DNA from: Dictyobacter formicarum
GTDB lineage: Bacteria > Chloroflexota > Ktedonobacteria > Ktedonobacterales > Ktedonobacteraceae
Length of the DNA: 64,000 nt
NCBI RefSeq assembly: GCF_016587435.1
Contig: NZ_BNJJ01000010.1
Location: 186,001 to 250,000, forward strand
Direction: 5' to 3'
The notes beneath the pieces were generated by a model. The model was not told the origin of the DNA, ran no database searches, and saw only the letters and a program-made list of their open reading frames with translations. This document shows positions 34,397-42,981 of this stretch, in pieces (the first letter of the stretch is position 1; each line of letters begins with the position of its first letter). The position numbers and the translations under genes are program-made.

Positions 34397-36226
34397 TTAG
34401 TCGGTGCGGGGCGTGAGGAGGATGTCGATGTCGTCGGTGTTGGTGGGGAGGTGATCGGTGCCGAATGGGAGCCGGATGTCGACGCTATCCACGCCGGGCT
34501 GGGTAGCCAGGTACGTTTTGGCGACGTCGGCGGTCGCTCCTTTGATGGGCAGGCGTAATTTCTTGATCTGGTCGTCGCTGAAGACGTAGGTCCAGGTGCC
34601 CCGGGCTTTGAGCGTAAGATAGACTACTCCTCCCTTGCCAGCTTCGGTGTTGTCGGGCCCGGAGACGGTGGCCTGACCCTGTAGCTGGTAGCCGGAGCCA
34701 AGTTTTTTCTGTGCATAGCTGTTGAGCAAAGAAAGGGCCGCCGCCTCCGCGACGCTCTTTTGATATGCCGGCACCTGCCCCTGGGCTTTGATGCTGATCT
34801 GTACTTTGTCGGCGTTAGCATTAACTGGATTATTGGTGGTCACGTCGATTATCTTATAGTCGGCAGGGCCTGCCATGATCTCGCCCGCTTTGAGCTGCTT
34901 CTGCAGTTCGCTTTTGAGTTGCTGCTCGAGTTTGTTGAGCAGATTATTCTTAGCGCCATCCAGGTCAGATTGCGAGAAGAAGTGGGTGGTAGTATCGTTC
35001 ACGCCCCCCACAAAAGGCTCTGGATTGCTGGTATAGAGGGTGGGTCGGCAGCAGGTGCCGCTGATCGCATTCGCGGCAATATTGCCCACCTGACCCGTCT
35101 GAACAGCGACAGCTGGAACGCTAATGCGGCCAGGCTGGTTATCCTTCTTGGGTGGAACGGTGGCATCCTGAGCCAATTGGATCTGGACACCATTGCTGGC
35201 ATTCAGGATGAGGCTTTTTGAGATCGGAATCGGGTTGAGAGAAGTATTGACAAAAAGGATGTTTCCACGGGCCTGCTGACCCTGAGTCTTATTGACGCCG
35301 GTGGTCGTAATGACGGTCTCGCTGCTATCCGAGACGGTGAGCACGCGATCAGGAATAGTGCGCGCATTCAGATCGGTTGACTTAACCTGGGGTGAGGCGG
35401 TCAGCAAGAAAGCATTCTCCAGGGCGCTGGATTTGGGGGTGATGCGTACCGTCGCCGTATTGGAGGCGCCAAGCAAGGGCACGCCGGCGGGAAAGATACT
35501 GGCTCCCAGCACGCGTGAGACCAGGAGCATGGCCAGCAAAAGTAGGGCAACCAGGGACAAGAGCACGAGGAAGCGCTTGCGCTGCCTGGGCGGAGGTGTA
35601 CTCAACGGTTCTTCAGTGATGCGCACACGTTGACGACCACGCTCTGTGGAATAGGGGCGCTCAGTCTTGTCTGCGCGCTCGCCGGTGATACGTTCGAGCT
35701 GTTCTGGTCGCTCGCTTTTATCGCTGACCGCGACTGGCGAGGGACCATCGGCGCCACGGGGTCGCTGATGCATAATGATAGGCCGGGGTGGATCAGCGGG
35801 TGGACGACGCAAGTGGCCCGTATACTTCTTAGGACGAGGCTCAGCAGGAGACGCCTGCGCTGGATGGGGAGGCTGCTCTTCCGGTTCCAGCTGAATGGTT
35901 GACTTGAGTGTGCGGACGGGCTTAACTTCTTCCGCTATTGCCTGTGGTGCTGGTAGTCCCTGCACCGCGGCCAGAAAGGCCGTTCGTAAGGCTGCCACGG
36001 TCGGATAACGCTCCTCCGGCTGTTTTGCCATTGCTGTCTTCACCACCGTATCCAGCTCGGCTGGAATCGAGGCATCATGTTCGCACGGAGACGGAATGGG
36101 ATCATGCAGATGCATCTCGATAACTCGCACCTCATCGGGATCATTATAGGGCAGATTACCGGTCAGCATTTGATACAGCAGCACACCCAGGGCATAAATA
36201 TCGGTTAGATGCGTCACGATGCCCAT
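34397..36226 (-). CDS. Ser/Thr protein kinase, C-terminal part after a frameshift
   Basis: Continues the kinase fold begun at 36214-36804 in another frame. It starts within the activation segment (THLTDIYALGVLLYQMLTGN, subdomains IX-X) and completes the lobe with RYPTVAALRTAFLAAVQ. A 110-residue Pro- and Arg-rich linker follows, then a membrane helix (FLVLLSLVALLLLAMLLVSR, about 215-240). The outside part of about 360 residues resembles baseplate-J/gp47 beta domains (GNIAANAISGTCCRPTLYTS, then FFSQSDLDGAKNNLLNKLEQ), with a CC pair shared with the upstream protein. Restoring one base near 36230 (GCCCC to GCCCCN before GAG) would rejoin both parts as APEQ. A real mutation and a sequencing error are both possible. 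Confidence 0.85.
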   Translation of the reverse strand: MGIVTHLTDIYALGVLLYQMLTGNLPYNDPDEVRVIEMHLHDPIPSPCEHDASIPAELDTVVKTAMAKQPEERYPTVAALRTAFLAAVQGLPAPQAIAEEVKPVRTLKSTIQLEPEEQPPHPAQASPAEPRPKKYTGHLRRPPADPPRPIIMHQRPRGADGPSPVAVSDKSERPEQLERITGERADKTERPYSTERGRQRVRITEEPLSTPPPRQRKRFLVLLSLVALLLLAMLLVSRVLGASIFPAGVPLLGASNTATVRITPKSSALENAFLLTASPQVKSTDLNARTIPDRVLTVSDSSETVITTTGVNKTQGQQARGNILFVNTSLNPIPISKSLILNASNGVQIQLAQDATVPPKKDNQPGRISVPAVAVQTGQVGNIAANAISGTCCRPTLYTSNPEPFVGGVNDTTTHFFSQSDLDGAKNNLLNKLEQQLKSELQKQLKAGEIMAGPADYKIIDVTTNNPVNANADKVQISIKAQGQVPAYQKSVAEAAALSLLNSYAQKKLGSGYQLQGQATVSGPDNTEAGKGGVVYLTLKARGTWTYVFSDDQIKKLRLPIKGATADVAKTYLATQPGVDSVDIRLPFGTDHLPTNTDDIDILLTPRTD

Positions 36227-36804
36227 CGTTTGCTCGGGGCCATATAATGTGGTGTACCCGGCACCTGCTCAAGAGGGATCGGTTTGCCTACCTGGCTGGC
36301 ATCGCCCGGGCGCATCGCCCGCACCAGGCCAAAGTCGGCCAGATAAGCATAGGGAGGCATGTTGCGCCGCAGCTCGAGTAGCACATTCGAGGATTTAATA
36401 TCGCGATGGATTAAATTATGTTCATGCGCGCACTCGACTGCATCCAATAACTGTTGATACATCGCCGACACCTCGCCTAGTCCGGGGAGATAATGGCGTA
36501 AATAGCTGGTGAGCGTCCCACCCTCGATAAAAGGCATCACAAGATACAGAATGCCCTGTTCATCCCCAAACTCGATCAACGGCAAGATATGGGGATGCTG
36601 GAGACGAGCGACTGTCCTGGCCTCACGAGCGAAGCGTCGCCGCATATCGGGATCAGCGGCATAATCGCCCAGGATCACCTTAATGGCAACACGGCGATCG
36701 AAGGCCGTGCGCTGCCGCCCTTCATAGACGGCTCCCATCCCACCGACGCGAATGCGGCGGATAATATCATAGTTGCCGAGCTGCTTGCCCTCAAGAGACA
36801 GCAT
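36214..36804 (-). CDS. Ser/Thr protein kinase, N-terminal part before a frameshift
   Basis: Carries most catalytic motifs of a Hanks-type kinase in 196 residues: glycine loop IRVGGMGAVYEG (the first Gly of the usual GxGGMG is Arg), VAIKVIL with the ATP-binding Lys, HRDIKSSNVLLEL (catalytic loop) and LADFGLVRA (DFG). The frame ends abnormally as YMAPSKRWAS instead of YMAPEQ, about 12 bp into the overlap with the continuing frame. AAAGGA, which is also the end of the upstream gene, is the likely ribosome-binding site, so translation is coupled. Expected to be a single-pass membrane receptor kinase if the frame is intact. Confidence 0.87.
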   Translation of the reverse strand: MLSLEGKQLGNYDIIRRIRVGGMGAVYEGRQRTAFDRRVAIKVILGDYAADPDMRRRFAREARTVARLQHPHILPLIEFGDEQGILYLVMPFIEGGTLTSYLRHYLPGLGEVSAMYQQLLDAVECAHEHNLIHRDIKSSNVLLELRRNMPPYAYLADFGLVRAMRPGDASQVGKPIPLEQVPGTPHYMAPSKRWAS

Positions 36805-36813
36805 TACGCACGT

Positions 36814-39324
36814 TTATCCTTTCAATGAAGCAAACGAAATCAAGCCCCGCGCGCCTGATGGTGTCGGTGTGATATCCGGCCCATTGACCGGAGGATTGTT
36901 ACCTACCGGTGTACCTTTTGAGCCAGGAATCGCGACCACATCAATTTTAATCTGAGCTGGATCAGTAGGCAAGGTTGTGCTATCATCACTCAGCTTGATC
37001 GTCGCACTCTTGAAGCCCTTCTGAGCATTCAAGAACGCCTGCGCATCCGACAGCTTCTTGCCCGCCAGATTGTGGGCCAGCTGCGCCTTCTGCGCCTCCC
37101 CAATCTGATAGACCCAGGTCCCCTGCGCACTGACCAGCAAGAAGATATTCTGTTTCTGCCGATTAATATTGACCACGCGGGACGTAACGTTGCCCACCAG
37201 GGCATATCCGGTACCGGGATCGCTGGCCGCCTTCTTCTGCAGCCGATCCTGTGCCACCTGCTGCGTCCCTTTCTGATCATAAGCCATACCAGTACAGGTT
37301 GCCGACACCGTCACCGACGTCGACGTAACGTTATGGCCCTGATCACCGATCTCTCCCTTGTTAGTAGCCACATCCTTCGTACAATCTGGCTCCCCGATCA
37401 ACTGCTCATTGGGAGCCAGTTGCTTGCTGAAATCGGTCTGAGCCTGCTTCGATAGCGACGCTATCAACGGGTTGACCACCGCATCCACATCACTCTGTTG
37501 CACAAACGTATAATTCTGCGGGTCCTGTCCACCAGTGAAGCTGCCATTGGTTACGGTGATGACGCCAGCTACACAACAAGGCTTTTTGAAGGCACTGGCG
37601 CCCAGGTTCCCCTGCGTACCAGGCGTTAGCGCATGGGCAGCGACAGTCTTTTGTCCAAAGTTCACGCCAGGGTTAGCTGCTGGCACGGTCACTGAGCCAT
37701 TTGCTTCATATGAAACGCCATTGGGTGCCGAGATAGGAGTATTCGCGGCGATGGTCACAGATGTGTTGGAGCCATTAATAAAGGTCAGCGTTCCGGTAGC
37801 TGCTTTGGGATCGGTCTGAGTATGTCCGGTGGCGGTGACCTGGCGCGTCTGCGGGTTGGGCGTAGCCTTTAAATTATGCAGGCTGACCTGTAGCTGCTGG
37901 GGATTAGGATTATTGGTCACGGCCTGCATGACATAGCTATCCGTCACCACATGGCTGTCCGGCGTGATGGTCACAGTTGCGGCCGTGGTCTGGCCTGCAT
38001 TAGAAAGCAGGTTCGAGATTGGTTGGACAATCGTGCTCTGGAAGCTGCTGGGATTTATGTAGCCATAGGAAATCAAGCCCATAGCCAGCAGGAGGAGGAG
38101 CAATAGTAAGAGTAGCAGCAGCCGGCTCGCGCCCCGGCGTGGACGCTGGCCGCGCTGGCCTGGTCGCTGTGGTGGTAGTCCTCCAGTGGGTGGACGTTGC
38201 GCGGCGATGGAACCGGTACTGCCAGCGGCAGCCGCCGTGCCTGCGCCTGCTCCTGCCAGTCCGGCTGCTCCTGCCGCTGCACCGATGCCGCCCGAGCGCC
38301 GACGTCCCGCACCATGGGTGGGAGGTGGCACATCAGAATCATCCAGTTCGGTCGGCACAATGACTGGCGGCTCGTTTGACCGGCCCGGATTGCGCGTTGG
38401 CGTTCGATTCGCGTTGGCGCTCCCTGGTGTGCGCTGATTGACGGGCTGCAAATCGATAATGCCGGGGCTGGCCCCTGCAGCCGTGCCACCCTGCTGAGTC
38501 GCGTTGGGATTCTGTGTCGAACCTTTAGGATTGCGCGTAGAGGGATCCGATGACGCGTCATTGTCCAGATCATCATCATCCAGATCGTGAGACAACGGAG
38601 TTGAGCGAGCGGGGCGGCGCATACGATCAGCGGCCATGCCCGCTCCAGCTCCCAGGGCAGCGGCACCGGCGACGCCAGGACCAGTTGTTGGTCCCAGATC
38701 ATCATCATCATCAAGCGTACCGCGATTAGGTGTATCTGGCATGCGAGGAGTAGAAGGAACCTGTGGCGAAGGCGTATTGGCGATAGGAGCGCCCGTCTGC
38801 GGATCAGCTGGCTCCTCGAATTTCATGGTTGACTGTGGATCGTGCGGCGTCATGCGACTGGCCGCGGCTCCGGCGGCGGCGCCAGCAACGGCCCCGGTGG
38901 CAAGTGATTTGCCCCGGCCACCAAAAAAGCGACTTTTTTTCTCAGGAGCGGGTGCCTCCTCAGGAAGCTCGACCTCGCCGCCCTCGCGCAACGCCTGTGT
39001 ATAAGCCTCCAGAGACTCATAGACAGGGAAGCGCCGCTGGCGCGCAAATTCTGCCGGCCCCGGGCCGCTGGGGGCAATAAAGATCATCTCACGCTGCAAC
39101 TTACGTCGGACGCTCTTTAAATCGTCGAAGTCCTGTGGACGTTGAAAAGCTTTATTTGGATTGGGAAGAACAATAACAATTTGTTGGCGATTTAATTTAT
39201 CCTGCGTCAGGATGCCCTGAAGCACGCTTTTGCGGTCGTCAGTGGGAGAAACATAGATGACACCAATAGTTGCACTTCGAGGGTCATTCATTCCCAGCAG
39301 ATCCGTGCCGTTACCCTGTCTCAT
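36814..39324 (-). CDS. Membrane protein with baseplate-J-like outer domain
   Basis: An 836-residue protein first in an operon with the Ser/Thr kinase (9 bp gap). Residues 15-115 look like a Rossmann-type sensor domain (IGVIYVSPTDDRKSVLQGIL, QQIVIVLPNPNKAFQ). About 270 residues of low-complexity Ala-, Gly-, Pro- and Asp-rich linker follow, with runs such as DDDDD. A leucine-rich membrane helix (about 405-425) precedes the outer part. The last 400 residues contain the baseplate-J/gp47-like beta domain: ATGTLTFINGSNTSVTIAAN, AHALTPGTQGNLGASAFKKP with CC, and FVQQSDVDAVVNPLIASL. The same outer architecture occurs in the kinase next door, so the two may interact outside the membrane. Confidence 0.8.
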   Translation of the reverse strand: MRQGNGTDLLGMNDPRSATIGVIYVSPTDDRKSVLQGILTQDKLNRQQIVIVLPNPNKAFQRPQDFDDLKSVRRKLQREMIFIAPSGPGPAEFARQRRFPVYESLEAYTQALREGGEVELPEEAPAPEKKSRFFGGRGKSLATGAVAGAAAGAAASRMTPHDPQSTMKFEEPADPQTGAPIANTPSPQVPSTPRMPDTPNRGTLDDDDDLGPTTGPGVAGAAALGAGAGMAADRMRRPARSTPLSHDLDDDDLDNDASSDPSTRNPKGSTQNPNATQQGGTAAGASPGIIDLQPVNQRTPGSANANRTPTRNPGRSNEPPVIVPTELDDSDVPPPTHGAGRRRSGGIGAAAGAAGLAGAGAGTAAAAGSTGSIAAQRPPTGGLPPQRPGQRGQRPRRGASRLLLLLLLLLLLLAMGLISYGYINPSSFQSTIVQPISNLLSNAGQTTAATVTITPDSHVVTDSYVMQAVTNNPNPQQLQVSLHNLKATPNPQTRQVTATGHTQTDPKAATGTLTFINGSNTSVTIAANTPISAPNGVSYEANGSVTVPAANPGVNFGQKTVAAHALTPGTQGNLGASAFKKPCCVAGVITVTNGSFTGGQDPQNYTFVQQSDVDAVVNPLIASLSKQAQTDFSKQLAPNEQLIGEPDCTKDVATNKGEIGDQGHNVTSTSVTVSATCTGMAYDQKGTQQVAQDRLQKKAASDPGTGYALVGNVTSRVVNINRQKQNIFLLVSAQGTWVYQIGEAQKAQLAHNLAGKKLSDAQAFLNAQKGFKSATIKLSDDSTTLPTDPAQIKIDVVAIPGSKGTPVGNNPPVNGPDITPTPSGARGLISFASLKG

Positions 39325-40078
39325 AGTCCATCATCCCTCTATGCCATAAATTTGCGTTCCTCGCCTATGGCGTTCATTTTACACTATACCAATCAATTCG
39401 GAAAGAGAAGAATAAGTTTGCTTATGCAAAGTTAAAGTATTCTCATAAATATGTGTTGCTAGAGTTGTTCTGGCTGATTATTTTTGTCGTATATTCAGGT
39501 TATACGATTAGCTATGGCATGTCGTATATGTAGTGCAGAAGTTTCACCCTAATTGGATAGGGATCTGCCCCTCTATCCTCGCACGTTTTTCTTCTCAATT
39601 TCCTTTATGATTGTTATCCTTTTCAGGATAAAAGATTTGCTATCTTATTTATCTCAAGAATGAGGGTAGTTCGTCAAGCATTCAGTATCAACGGTTTATG
39701 CTTTGATTGGTAGCAAGTTCTGGATAACTTGAATTTGGATACTTATCTGGTTTGGATTAACTGGTAAAGCGCTTGAACTATCCCCCTGCATATGAATAAA
39801 CACATTGGCGATCCCAATTTGTTGTTTGAGCAATGATTTAGCTGCCGCAACTGATTTGCCGCTCACGTTCATTTGAAGTAACTATATAGAACATAAGCAA
39901 TTATTTCATTGTTATAGGAGAAAGGCAAGGAAGAACGCATCCCTTCCTGCAAACCACACCCCAAAAACTAACGACCTCCCCACACAACAAAGCCAGAAAG
40001 TTTCCGCATTCGACAAGCCACACTGTATCGTTTTTATGAAAGCGAAAAATGAAGGGGAAGATAGATAAGGGAGGAATT
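39325..40078. other. 750 bp without a gene
   Basis: AT-rich upstream region of the kinase operon and, further right, of the RAYT gene. No coding frame, tRNA or recognised riboswitch is visible. The part from about 39920 to 40030 is rich in CCAC and AAC words and resembles the flanks of the repeat array on the other side of the RAYT gene. Confidence 0.4.
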
Positions 40079-40591
40079 GTGGAAAACCTCAACAATAATA
40101 ATGCTGAAATGCAGCGAGCGAAAACGTTACACCTGGCCGATTACGATTACCGCCAACCCGGAGCCTATGCGATTACCATATGCGCATGGAAACGGCGCTG
40201 GCTATTTCAGCATCCCGTCTTGCGAGCCATTTTATATAAAGAATGGAAGAATCTCCAACAGCATTATATAGGCATTATTCCCGGCGTCATCATGATTATG
40301 CATAACCACCTCCATTGCATCTTGATAATTGAGAGCAATCAGCCAGAAGTCAAAAGCGTTATCGAAATCATTGGTGGCTATAAATCCATCGTCTCAAACG
40401 CATGGTACGCCTACGTTAAAGAATGCAACGGACACTACCCGATGAAATTATGGCAAAAACGTTTCTACGACCACATTATCAGAGACCAACGAGACTTCGA
40501 CGCGCAAACGGCATACATCTTGAATAACCCGGCCGTCTTTAAGGCTAAACGAAAGAAAATCAACGCCCGTAAGAAAAACAAACCAACGTAA
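40079..40591 (+). CDS. REP-associated tyrosine transposase (RAYT, Y1 type)
   Basis: A 170-residue HUH transposase-like protein of the IS200-related RAYT group. The opening HLADYDYRQPGAYAITICAW is family-typical. The HUH motif is MHNHLH (His-x-His). The nucleophile Tyr is in LWQKRFYDHIIRD, followed by QTAYILNNPAVF. GGGAGGA favours the GTG at 40079; in-frame ATGs at 40049 and 40109 are alternatives. RAYTs act on REP hairpins as single-copy domesticated or semi-autonomous transposases. Directly downstream lies an array of repeats, the expected substrate type. Confidence 0.85.
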   Translation: MENLNNNNAEMQRAKTLHLADYDYRQPGAYAITICAWKRRWLFQHPVLRAILYKEWKNLQQHYIGIIPGVIMIMHNHLHCILIIESNQPEVKSVIEIIGGYKSIVSNAWYAYVKECNGHYPMKLWQKRFYDHIIRDQRDFDAQTAYILNNPAVFKAKRKKINARKKNKPT

Positions 40592-41332
40592 AAATACATG
40601 GTCCGGCCCAACATAAAAGGACCAGAGCAGAATCACATGCCACACCACGAGGCATCCATAAACACGCAACGCAACCAGCATTATGTGGCCCGGTATCAAT
40701 AAACACGCTACGGTTTGATCATGCCCCCGGCATGCGCGTATGAACGGCGAGCATGCCTCTTAAACACGAAACGTAACCCTTGTAGGCGGCACAGCACTGC
40801 GGCTATTTAATCACGCCTACTCCATGTAAACGCAGCAGTGCGGCCTTGCGTGTGCCGCTCTCTTCGCGTAAGAAATGCTCGCTACCACATTTTCAATGTG
40901 CCATATTACAAACGATTTTTAGGAACATTGCGTACGCCAGCAGGGCGGCTTTGCGTGTGCCGCCCTCTTCGCGTAAGAAATGCTCGCTACCACATTTTCA
41001 ATGTGCCATATTACAAACGATTTTTAGGAACATTGCGTACGCCAGCAGGGCGGCATGCACAAGGCCGAATTGCTTCGTTTCGTGTGATAAACGTGTTAAG
41101 AAAGCCGCAATTCTATGCCGCCTACAGGGGATACGTATCGTGTTTATTGATACCGGACCACATGATGGGGGATACGTATCGTGTTTATGAGGCGTGCGCG
41201 TGTGGACGGCGAGCATGCCGGGGGCATGATCAAACCGTAGGGTGTTTGATGAAGCCGAGTCATAAGGCAAGGGGTTGTGTTGCGTGTTTGGGGAGACTCG
41301 ACCATAGGGCGAGGGAAATAGAGCGGCCCGCT
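40592..41332. repeat. Repeat array downstream of the RAYT gene
   Basis: The stretch contains no gene. It holds inverted copies of CCGGTATCAATAAACACG (about 40691-40708; reverse complement about 41140-41157), words such as ATACGTATCGTGTTTAT twice (41131 and 41172), two copies of the GCATGCCGGGGGCATGATC repeat in opposite orientation (about 40716 and 41208), and a 105-bp tandem repeat. The layout resembles REP clusters (BIMEs) next to RAYT genes in other bacteria. Confidence 0.65.
40833..41054 (+). repeat. 105-bp tandem direct repeat, 2.1 copies
   Basis: Units begin CAGCAG at 40833, 40938 and 41043 (partial). They share TTGCGTGTGCCG, TCTTCGCGTAAGAAATGCTC, ACCACATTTTCAATGTGCCA and TTTTTAGGAACATTGCGTAC with very few differences, so the duplication is recent. 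Confidence 0.85.
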
Positions 41333-41860
41333 TCAAGCGATGATGCCCTGTTGGTGGAGGAATTCGAGAGCCTGGGTGGTTTCTTCGATTGTTTTGTTGA
41401 GGAGGTTGGCAATCTCCCAGGGTGTGCGGTGCCCATCGATAAGCATGTAGATGGTGCGGTAGCGATGGGGGATCTGACGAATCTGCTCAGGTGGGAGCTG
41501 TACTTTTTGGTGCGGAATGGCTTCATCGTGAAATTGGGCTTCCTGGGTGCGCGCCGGTAGCTGGCGGCTGGCGTGATTGGCCTGAAGTAGCGCGGCGTGA
41601 TATGCATTGCGAGCCGCGATATTAGAGGTTTCGGGCGCAATGAGTTTCCAGTGGAGGCGTCCAAGAGGGGCAAGCATCGTGGTCCAGTTTTCGCCCTGCC
41701 GAGGAGCTGGAGAGGTCAGGATATCGAAGGTCTGGCCGTCCTGAATAAGGACCTCAACGAAACCCGGTTGTCCGTTAATGATGATGTCAGCATGAAATAT
41801 GCCAGAATATTTATAGGACACCGCCAGCCTCAAAAGTTCCTCGTAGCTAATATGTAACAT
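41333..41860 (-). CDS. Unknown protein with a winged-helix-like C-terminus
   Basis: A 175-residue soluble protein. The first 80 residues form a small beta-rich domain (YSGIFHADIIINGQPGFVEV, LIQDGQTFDILTS). The last 45 residues, IPHRYRTIYMLIDGHRTPWE then IANLLNKTIEETTQALEFLH, look like the small winged-helix domain that ends many DUF4388-like and PatA-like signalling proteins. The ATG at 41860 fits AGGTGATT upstream. No operon partner. Possibly a signalling adaptor; function unknown. Confidence 0.7.
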   Translation of the reverse strand: MLHISYEELLRLAVSYKYSGIFHADIIINGQPGFVEVLIQDGQTFDILTSPAPRQGENWTTMLAPLGRLHWKLIAPETSNIAARNAYHAALLQANHASRQLPARTQEAQFHDEAIPHQKVQLPPEQIRQIPHRYRTIYMLIDGHRTPWEIANLLNKTIEETTQALEFLHQQGIIA

Positions 41861-42199
41861 ACGTTTCAATCACCTGCTTTTTCTTTATTTTTTACTTCAA
41901 CTAGAAGCATATCTTAACACAAGCAAATGCCGTAATAGGCCGATGGGTATACAATATCATATTGTTGGTAGTAGCGAAACCGGCGTTTCTTTATGAAAAA
42001 ATGGTATTGAGTGCTAGTATGTTTCAATATGTATCATTTTAATTTTAAAAAACCTCAAAATTTTCATGAACTTTTAATGAAATGATCTACTTGATATAAG
42101 TTGTCTTATTCTTGTATCATGTCAATATGAATGGCCTGTCCGGGGCCAATTGGAGATAGTAACTGGTTCCCGGGCGTTGTAGTCGAAAGGAGATGGTGG
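41861..42199. other. AT-rich intergenic region
   Basis: No gene. It contains a candidate promoter near its right end and the ribosome-binding site AAAGGAGA of a small frame. Confidence 0.4.
42091..42120 (+). promoter_or_regulatory. Candidate sigma70 promoter
   Basis: TTGATA (42091-42096), 18 bases, TATCAT (42115-42120), about 80 bp upstream of the 38-codon frame. Confidence 0.4.
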
Positions 42200-42316
42200 A
42201 TGATGCAGTCGCTGTATGTGATGGCAGACCTGCATGGGAAGGGTTGGACACTGGAAGCTGTTTGGCAAGGTCGCTGCTATCATAGTAGCAAAAACGAGCG
42301 CGCAGCCAGGAGATAA
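42200..42316 (+). CDS. Possible 38-aa small protein
   Basis: MMQSLYVMADLHGKGWTLEA then VWQGRCYHSSKNERAARR. AAAGGAGAT lies five to eight bases before the ATG and a promoter-like pair lies further upstream. It has no recognised domain. It precedes the 129-aa gene on the same strand by 112 bp. Supported only by the start signals. Confidence 0.35.
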   Translation: MMQSLYVMADLHGKGWTLEAVWQGRCYHSSKNERAARR

Positions 42317-42366
42317 CCGACATTTGATGCGCAGGTTGCGCGCCGTCAAGGTTTCTAGTTATGAGC

Positions 42367-42395
42367 TTGACACAGGCACTTATATATAAGATAAG
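42367..42395 (+). promoter_or_regulatory. Candidate promoter of the 129-aa gene
   Basis: TTGACA (42367-42372), 17 bases, GATAAG (42390-42395), 33 bp before the ATG at 42429. The -10 element is weak. Confidence 0.4.
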
Positions 42396-42428
42396 AGAGT
42401 TTTATTCGTTTGAAGGAGTGTGTGTGGC

Positions 42429-42818
42429 ATGGCATACATTGAAGATGAGTCACATCAGGTTATAAAGCAGGGGAATGGTAAGCATTTCAGTGCGTACATT
42501 CTACAGCTCAAAGATGGTCATGCGGCTATCCTACCCAAAGGTATTCAGCATCTGCGGGAGCTGGAGGACAGGGCAGAGTATGTACCACGATGCGCTACCG
42601 TGCTAGCCAATGCCATGATGGCCGGGCGTCTTGAAGAGACCGAGGACGAGGAGCCTCTCTATCCTGGTTACGAACCACTTCCACCTGAGCCGCCAGATTT
42701 TGTGCCGCCACGGGCTGCCATTGTATCTACGCTCTACTTTGGAAATAGCCTGGTCTCGATACAATGGAAGCGCGCCAGGGTGCAGCTCGCAAAAAAATGG
42801 AAGCGTCACAATTTCTAA
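42429..42818 (+). CDS. Unknown 129-aa protein
   Basis: Not recognised. A soluble acidic protein with YIEDESHQVIKQGNGKHFSA followed by YILQLKDGHAAILPKGIQHL, a Pro-rich acidic middle (EPLPPEPPDFVPP) and a basic tail (WKRARVQLAKKWKRHNF). AAGGAG lies ten bases before the ATG at 42429. A hairpin with a T-run (GGCAGGGCCTGCATAATCGC to TTTTTT near 42890) follows. The ATP-grasp gene comes next on the same strand. Confidence 0.6.
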   Translation: MAYIEDESHQVIKQGNGKHFSAYILQLKDGHAAILPKGIQHLRELEDRAEYVPRCATVLANAMMAGRLEETEDEEPLYPGYEPLPPEPPDFVPPRAAIVSTLYFGNSLVSIQWKRARVQLAKKWKRHNF

Positions 42819-42981
42819 GCGACGCCATCTCAGGTTTTTATACATTCTGTAGGTTGTACGGCAGGGCCTGCATAATCGCTGGCCCTGCTTTTTTTTATGT
42901 CAGGTCGCTTGGGATTAGCGCAGGGCTTCACGTATGCATGATATAATGTGGGTCAGTAGAGGCAGGAGGATTTGTGTATTT

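Noticed and set aside
38073..38714. Long alternative frames in the low-complexity linker
   Set aside because: High GC and repeated Ala/Pro codons open several frames by chance. Only the 836-aa frame has domains at both ends.
40592..41332. Possible CRISPR array
   Set aside because: Repeat units are long (105 bp), mixed in orientation and lack regular unique spacers. No cas gene is near.
40838..41560. 240-codon plus-strand frame
   Set aside because: It runs through the 105-bp tandem repeats and into the antisense of the 175-aa gene. Its repeated peptide is only a product of the repeat.
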